NCBI GenBank assembly: GCA_934045905.1
Contig: OW203768.1
Location: forward strand, 12,056,316-12,120,315
From: Leuctra nigra
Taxonomy: Eukaryota > Arthropoda > Insecta > Plecoptera > Leuctridae
Direction: 5' to 3'
DNA: 64,000 bases
The position numbers were made by a program, and so were the translations under genes. This document shows, piece after piece, positions 47,601 to 56,600 of this stretch. Numbering within the stretch: position 1 is the stretch's first letter; each line of letters starts with the position of its first letter. The notes under the pieces are model-generated. The model searched no databases, was not told the DNA's origin, and was given only the letters and a program-made list of their open reading frames with translations.

Positions 47601-50600
47601 GTTGCGACCAGAACCTGGGGACAAAGTCGACACATGAGAACATGCACACTCCAGACTCTCCAGTCCTTCTGCTGACGCACGGCAGATGCCGGATGTTGCG
47701 ACCAGAACCTGGGGACAAAGTCGACACATGAGAACATGCACACTCCAGACTCTCCAGTCCTTCTGCTGACGCACGGCAGATGCCGGATGTTGCGACCAGA
47801 ACCTGGGGACAAAGTCGACACATGAGAACATGCACACTCCAGACTCTCCAGTCCTTCTGCTGACGCAAGGCAGATGCCGGATGTTGCGACCAGAACCTGG
47901 GGACAAAGTCGACACATGAGAACATGCACACTCCAGACTCTCCAGTCCTTCTGCTGACGCAAGGCAGATGCCGGATGTTGCGACCAGAACCTGGGGACAA
48001 AGTCGACACATGAGAACATGCACACTCCAGACTCTCCAGTCCTTCTGCTGACGCAAGGCAGATGCCGGATGTTGCGACCAGAACCTGGGGACAAAGTCGA
48101 CACATGAGAACATGCACACTCCAGACTCTCCAGTCCTTCTGCTGACGCACGGCAGATGCCGGATGTTGCGACCAGAACCTGGGGACAAAGTCGACACATG
48201 AGAACATGCACACTCCAGACTCTCCAGTCCTTCTGCTGACGCACGGCAGATGCCGGATGTTGCGACCAGAACCTGGGGACAAAGTCGACACATGAGAACA
48301 TGCACACTCCAGACTCTCCAGTCCTTCTGCTGACGCAAGGCAGATGCCAGATGTTGCGACCAGAACCTGGGGACAAAGGCAATCACTGTCATTCTTCAGA
48401 TTCAAAATTAATTTTCTTTTGGCCTCCAACTCGTCTACATGCGCTCAACTGACAATGCGACCTTTCTGTCTCAATTTCGAGATACTTCGTTCCATTCCTG
48501 CCGTTTACCTCATGCCCGAGTTTCAAGGTACGCTCATACAATAATCCTACCCTTTTCAATGAGAATTTACAGCTGCCACCGATTCTCGCATCTCAACCTC
48601 CATATCCCATATCTTAACCATCATCCTCTTCCAAAAACCTTTCACCCATTGCCCTCTGAACACCATCCATCCCGAGCTCCTCAAACGTCCACGCGTCCTT
48701 CTGTACGGAGGCTTGTATCCTAATATCCTTCTTGGCCACCTCTCTTCCTCCATTCTCCTGACAATATGTCCATACCAAACCAACTGCCTCGTGTCGATTC
48801 TATCCACAATTGTGTTGACAGCAGAGGATGATCTATCTTAGACCCTGTTCGATAGTCAGAGATGGTCCATATCCTAGGGCTTGCAGAGACTAAATAGTAA
48901 GAGAATAGTACTGAGTTGGAGACCAGAGTAAGGAGTTCAACGTATGAAAACCCGTCCATCAATCCAAACAAGAAACTGGAGCCGTCAGTTTATGAAATAG
49001 AAATGTATGTCATTAACATTATATTATTATAGTTTGTCAATAATTAAAAAGTAACGTATGATTCTGTTGTGTTCGACTAAAAGTGTTTTGCCATATATCT
49101 TCGCTTTCATTGAAATTTAGATTTAAAACTAAACATAAATTGGTATTATTCAGCGAAGATAATGTAGGTTTTTTATGTTAAAATATATGTGTCAAAAAGG
49201 TCGCAATTAAAGCTGTTCAAATGCACTTGCCCCAACTATTTAACTAATAAAACAATACGCATCGACGTACTTCTTTATTTGAACAAAATAACATGAAACT
49301 AGCAAAATACATTGGCTTACAACATTTGATAAAATAAATACTGTTTCAAAAGACGAGCATCATATCTAAATTCTGTGTCTTGATTTCTGCCTCCAAGCCT
49401 TGGCAATAGAGTTTCGCTTCTTGGCTTAACCCCTCAATCTCGAGATATGTCAGAGTGGAGCACGACTCGTAGATTTGTCTCACAAACCCAGTTGAAAAGT
49501 GCGCGTTCGGGAATTCGAGATGAAGATGTCGCAGCTGCTTCATGAGATGACTGTGGTGGATGAACAGTTCAACCAACGCAGCTTCAGCTGATCCTGGCAA
49601 GTCTTCTTCTGATTCCTTGAACCCACTCAAACATAACTTCGTCAGTTGAGCTGCGTCTGCCAGACAAAGTCGCGCCAGATACACAACTCTGGATGCGAGA
49701 GTACAATAATGCCGGAGTTTAAGTTTCTCAAGATTTGGGAAAGATATTCTGTTGGTTGGCATTTGGTTTCCCACTTGTTCGCTGAGTTGCCAATCAAATA
49801 TAAATTCAAGTCTTGTTAAATTTTTACACGTTTCGCTGATAGCTTGCAGTATTTCTACCGGGTTGCTCTTTGATATGTGGATTGAAAGGTCTTTGATGTA
49901 GCTTCCTTTACATGCTAGATAATTGATCAACCAGCGCTTGTTGTGATACTGATCGCAGACTAAAGTCAGTCTCGATAATCTTACAGGACTTGCAGAAAGT
50001 ATCCGAAAATAATCTTGTTCTCCCATGCGAGGTATAATACATTCGAGATCTTGTAGATGAGGGCAATGTTCGATGATTAATTGCAGCATTTGCGGTGAAA
50101 CATTATTTAGATCCAAAGTTCTCAGTTGCAGGATTTGATTTGTGTCAAGTCGCCATGCCAGAGCCGCTGGGACGGAATATCTACATCCACGAAGCTCTAG
50201 CAGTTTATGACATGTTTCCAACACCGTTGAGTACGTCTCGGGATATGAACTCCAGACATCCATGATCTGTAACTCCGGACAACATCGACATAACGCAAGA
50301 ATGATACCGTCACAGCAAAAACTGTTGAGCTCGACTTCGACGAGCTTTGACAGGCTGGGTATTTGTTGCAACCAGAAACGAATGTGACTGTCTCTTTGCA
50401 ATCTACAAATCCCATTGTTAAACGAAGCCTCAGAACCAGCTTTCAAATCGTCACTTCCCAAATCTTCTTCATCCGTGTAGGGTGTTATAGCTAACTTCTT
50501 CAAGTTTACATTCTCATGAATGAACATTCCATACAGAATTCTCTCATCAGACATCTCAGTTCGTTCTTCGAGGACTTCGTCAAATAAATCTTCCCAGATT

Positions 50601-53600
50601 GCCGCAGGAATGTTTTCACGAAGAAAGTCTTGTACTTTCTGGACAGTTGCTTTACACCCGTCGAATTCATAGTGTAAGTTTAACCAGCAAGGATAAAGAT
50701 CCTCGATGTTCTTGCATGTAGAGTGTACTAACTGGCTTGTTGCGCTTAGAGCAAACGAAGAGAGAGTTTTTACTGGCTTATGAAGAGGCATTGTCGACTG
50801 TAGAGAGAAGTCACTTCACTTCGAAACTGTTTTAAATATGTTTCTTGCATGAAATTGAGAAACCAAGTTGATCTAAGACAATACACTTGTAGGTACTACA
50901 CTGTTGATGTTGTACACTACCCTGTTGGCAAGTTTGCTTGAATTTAATTGTGTTTTGACAGGAATGGTCCGCTCGTACTGACGCTTGCTTATTTTTTTCC
51001 TAATAACCGATTTCTAAAAGTATCTGAGTGGCTCTGGTTTATGAAATAGTTCATAGATGCAGTTTTGGAAATCAAACAGCAAGTGAAATTTTCTATAAAC
51101 CCCATTTCATTCCATGCTGGAATTTAAATTTCATTCCGTTACACCGTTTTACCCGCAATCGAAATTACTTACACTTATTTTCACTGTTATTTTCCAAAAA
51201 TTCAATTTGCATATACGTCATCATAGCTCTAGATTTTGCGAAGACTGACAGTTGTTCCTGAGGCAATGAGACGTAGACACGCTATTATAATTCAGTCATC
51301 AAAGTTTGTGACAAGATTTACTATTGCCATCACTGTGGTAGATGCGTAAAGATGATAAGAAAATTGTGGTTATTGAGCGAGCTTCACAATGCACTTTCTA
51401 TTTGAGTGTTACCTTTTAATTTTGCACACACGCAGTACGCTCATGTCACAAGTCGACATAATATATTAGCAAATAGGTCGAAAGGGAAAAATTAAATTAT
51501 CATTTTGTCCGATTGATTTCAAAATTTGCATTTTTTTGTCTGGGGCTTAGCGTCGCACTGTTCTGCAGCGAGGCTAATGGCGACGGACAAAATTTGCATG
51601 TTCATTTCATTGGGAACAACATTTTATCAGATTTTACAAATTTTCAGCTAAAAGAGAAATAAATTTGGACCACTAATATGGCTACTTTTTGCGTATAAAA
51701 TTGTTGAATGTAAAACGTTACATATTCGTAAAAAGTTACGAATTCAGGTACGTGGTATTTAAGAAAATTTACAAAAATGAGAACAAACCTCAATTTTATT
51801 AAAATAGTATGGTGTCCTGGGTCCCTATTCTATAAGTTTAAAATTCACAATTCCACTTGAATCCGATTCGGTGCAATGTCAATCCATATGGCCGTGAATC
51901 GGATTCCAGCAGAATCGGAAAAATTTAACTTGTAGAATACAGGGTCCCTGAAGGTATCAAGAAGGTTTTCCCAATTCATTCAGATGGAAACCGGTCACAG
52001 CCATAAGGAAATAAACATTGCATGGAATCAAATTCAAGTGGAATTATAGGAATTTAAAAGTTCTAGAATAGGGCCCCTAAGAAGAGAAGCAACACTTTTA
52101 AGAGGGCTCAACCGATCGAACATTCCAAAATATTTATTTTTTGAAATTACCATCATAAATTACTTTTTAAAAGAATCATAAAATGTCATTTAACTTGCAA
52201 CTCCTGTCCTATAGCGAGGTTTCAATTTATTGCTTTCCGAGAATGAACAAAACTTTAACACATGAGGTATAGGGAAATCATTCTATAACTTTTAAAATAG
52301 CACACGTTGGTATTGTTTTAATTTTTTTTCCTAATAGAATGTCCAACTATCTATCTAGAAATCAGTTTTTTTAAAAGTAAAATTGTAAAAAAGTAAAAAA
52401 GTAGAATTTCAGTAAAATTCAAAACTCAAAAATAGCATGGAAATCGTCATGATTTTGATGGCCTAGATAAGATTACATGTTAAAAATAGGAATTTATAAC
52501 TACAATATCTAAAAATCTAGACACGAGAAGTTGTTCATATTTCACAGTATCGTGTAAACAGTGATTATTGATACCTCTGCCAAAAATAAGATCATTTGGA
52601 AGATGTGACTTAACAATTGTGCTACCTTAACCCTTATGCACCCTAGAAATATATATTTTTTTAAATCGCTAAGTCCCGTTTAAATGTCTGTAAGCTATGA
52701 GGAAGAAAGTTGTCGATCCCATCACCAGCATGGAGTCGTCACAACGAGGTCAGCCGGGTTGAAAGTGTCAAGTTTATTCGGCGGTGTCGAAGCGAAGGTG
52801 TGCCCACCACATGAGCATCTCCCCGGGTAATTACGGTGCTTTCACTAGCCGCCGGCAGCGCCACCCATTGCGCATGAGCAACACTGACCTAATACACCGT
52901 TACGGCGGCCATTGTTCGAGAACAGGGTCCACTTCGGATGATGGGAGTTATATTTAGCGTGCGAGAGTTTTTTTTAAGTCGATTTGGCGATGTTGATTTG
53001 AACTCTTGCTCTTCAGAAATGGAGAGAATGTTCAATAGGACTTGTTCAGTCATGGAAATATATTCGGTAAACGCTCCTTCTCCCTTTCCATGCGTTTACG
53101 CAAGTTTAGGCTCACCCCCGACCCGTAACACTGGCAGGGCTGAAAGGGCGTTTACCGAATATAATTCCATGACTGTACACTCAACAAATGAAAAAACGGT
53201 ATTGAATTAATCGGATTGTCTCGTCTGAAAATGATTTGATCGCACTAACAGAAGTAATTCTTACTTGGCATCTAGCTATTTTAGGTGAGCACTCATTTTA
53301 TTTGTAATTATAGGATCGATTGTCGAAGAACATTAAATTCAAAGCAATCAAAGATATTTACATTAGTACACTTGGCCGAAGTAAAAACAGTATTTGAGCG
53401 AAACAGATTGGCTGCTGGTCAGGTTCCTTGACAATCAATCCTTGTTATTATCAATGAAATCAGTTATCACCTAGGTACTAGAGTTAGTACTACATGTTAG
53501 CTATGCTATACAAGTTAGCATAGGCTTCATGCCATCAAATCCAGCTATGAGCTAATCCGTTTCTTGAGAATACCGTTTTTAATTTGGCCAAGTGTACGTC

Positions 53601-56600
53601 CATATAATTTCATATAAATTATTAAAATATACGCAGTAGAATTGTCAACCAATTTCTTCATTACGTCTTCCACGAATCCGTTCCGGAAAACAATTTGCAC
53701 AGAAGTATTCTAATTAATTCATCACTCTAAAGTTTAAAGAACCGAAATGAAAGAAGGAAAGTTCCGTGATCGATCCGATAACGATTACCAGGTAACCATG
53801 GTAACATAACATGGGACTGACGACAAGACCACATTCTTCAGAACCAGTGCCAGGGGCGTCCAAACCAGCTCTTCGTGCAGTCTAGGGGTGTCCAAATGAC
53901 GCAGTGAAGAACGAAAGTGGATGCAAGTGGATTGGTGGATGTCTGATAAAATTTATTTCTACGGATTTTCCTTTTTTGGTTAAAAATCCATAAAAAGTAA
54001 AAACGTCGAGAGGGACATGCCGGGGTGCGTCTTTCCATACCCTAATCGAGCCCAACTCATTGATTTGAATATTTGCATTTTACGCGCATTTAACGCCGAA
54101 TCTATTCGGTATAACCAAACATTCTATTACTCCCATTCGTAATGAAGCAGCTAAGTAAGGTGTCTCCGAAATATTTGAGGTTTTACTCACGTAATTGTTG
54201 ACAGTTTTAAAGTAAATAGCATTGTTCGGAAAGTAGATTTAAACACTTTATAAGGAGATACACATTTCTGGATAACAAAAATCGGACACTAGACAAAAAT
54301 ACATTTGATTATAAGCAAGGCGAAACAAAATCAGCAGAAGAGGTTTGGTTTAATCAATAATAATAATAATCATGAAAATTAAATTATGACCACATTTTCA
54401 GGTCAACACCATAAGCATACGCAAAAGTACGATGTACCCCAAGTATCTACGTTTGGACTTCGCATTAATACCAACGAATGTTTTGATCAGAATAGATTCT
54501 CTAATATTATCAGCTAGGTTTATTGTAGGTCCAATATACCAATTTAAGATGGTTGTTAATAAGTGTTTTTGTGTTACAAATCAGGTACCAGGTGTTTAGG
54601 TGCTTATGTAACTATACCTAAGGTACTAAGAATTTTCAGAAGGAAGTCTCTTGAATGACGACATAAAATAATTTGAATTGCTAGAAAATATTTTGTTCAG
54701 TTATTTAGTCTCTAAACAGTTGTATTGAGTTGGGCTCGATTAGGGTATGGAAAGACGCTGCCGGCGTCTACCACCATTATAAACTAGGTACTTCCACTAG
54801 AATAAAGATATTTGTTATAATATGATAATTGATAATGAAAGCTTTTCAATAACCAATATCAATTTAAATATAATTTTTTGAAATCCTATTTCTGAAGTCC
54901 ACAAAGGGAGTGCCAACTGCAAATTGAAAAGATTTAACAACCTCTGAGATTCGATCCCATGGTTTATTCTTGAGAAACAAAATACATGGAAAATTGTTGT
55001 AGGTTTCTTTCAAGGTTCCAAAGCCATGATTATGACACGATATTTTTGATATTACCGATAGTACAGACATTTAACTTTCGATTATCGATGTTTATATTGA
55101 TATTATATTCGTTAGACATACTTATAACCAAAGATTGAGTTTTCTGAGGAGCACATTCCTCTTCTTTCACATACTGGTATAAAGATCGAGGTCCTTCATG
55201 GCGAAGTGGTGCACAATGTTTCCAAACATTCTTACCCTTATTGCCCACCCTTAATGATAATGACCACAAGGGCGAAGAATCATCCGAGAAGGAAAACACC
55301 GTGTGAGAGCGACAAAGCCTCGCGCTAACCTTGAACCTCGACTTCCTGATCACGTGCTCTGGGTGGGTACCGTTACCTGGTGACCGGGATCCCCCCTGCC
55401 CCCCCCCCCCCCCCCCCCCCCGGTTCAGGTGCCGCCGCACGACACTTCCTAGGTGCTCTAGATGCGTGCGGGGGCGGTGCCGTGATGATTCAGACACGGC
55501 GGGTGAAAGTGTGTCGTTTCAACAGACACGGACACAGTGCGTGATCGTGGTTCCACGGGATTTACATGGTCACCAGGTGTGATCGTGGTTCCACGGGATT
55601 TACATGGTCACCAGGTGTGATCGTGGTTCCACGGGATTTACATGACCACCAGGTGTGATCGTGGTTTCACGGGATTTACATGACCACCAGGTGTGATCGT
55701 GGTTCTACGGGATTTACATGGTCACCGGGTGTGATCGTGGTTCCACGGGATTTACATGGTCGCCATGCAAGATCGTGGTTTCACGGGATTTACATGACCA
55801 CCAGGTGTGATCGTGGTTCCACGGGATTTACATGGTCACAGTGCGTGATCGTGGTTTCACGGGATTTACCATGGTCACCAGGTGTAATCGTGGTTTCACG
55901 GGATTTACATGGTCACAGTGCGTGATCGTGGTTTCACGGGATTTTAACACATACCAGGTGTGATTGTGGTTTCACGGGATTTTAACAGATACCAGGTGTG
56001 ATCGTGGTTTCACGGCATTTACATGGTCACCGGGTGTGATTGTGGTTTCACGGGATTTGTATTAGAGTGTAGGCTCCACTTGTGAGTATGTAATATAGAG
56101 AAGGGAGGAGAGGAAACCCGGTACCGGCATGAAGCCTACTCCTGACGAAAGATACCAAGGGGGCCAACGGCGTCCCATCGGAAGGACGGACGGTGTAACA
56201 ATTACAGCACGGGCCTCCACAACCCGCGCCGTCGAGAGACTGATAACAGGTGGAGGGAGGTCGTCACACTAACCCCCAAACATCCCAGTCTCTCTGGCCC
56301 AACGACAGCAACCTGGCAAGGCAGAGTTGAACGGTCACCCATCCAACTACTGACCCCATGCGAGATTGTGGTTTTTATTTTTTAAGTGCGTCTTAAATAA
56401 ACACACAATTCAGAGATGTCAGAAAGAGAAGAGCACTCTGAAAGGCCGGGCTGAAAGGATCTTGACTCAGATGTAACCTTGGATAACCTCAGTCGAGTGG
56501 CAAGCAAATGATGGGAAGGTTCCTCACTGTAATATGCCGCGATCGCATCTTCCTCACCATCCACTCTCACCTGCCTTCATCTTTATCATCATCATCATCT

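Noticed and set aside
46042..48377. CRISPR array
   Set aside because: The period is strict and the repeats are contiguous, with no unique spacers, in a eukaryotic gene.
45812..48429. Three very long minus-strand ORFs (801-856 codons) as independent genes
   Set aside because: They are the three frames of one 94-bp tandem array, open only because the unit lacks stops. Only the frame continuous with protease exon 2 has a coding context.
55543..56060. Repeat-protein gene
   Set aside because: The 38-bp minisatellite gives short, frame-shifting ORFs without splice context.
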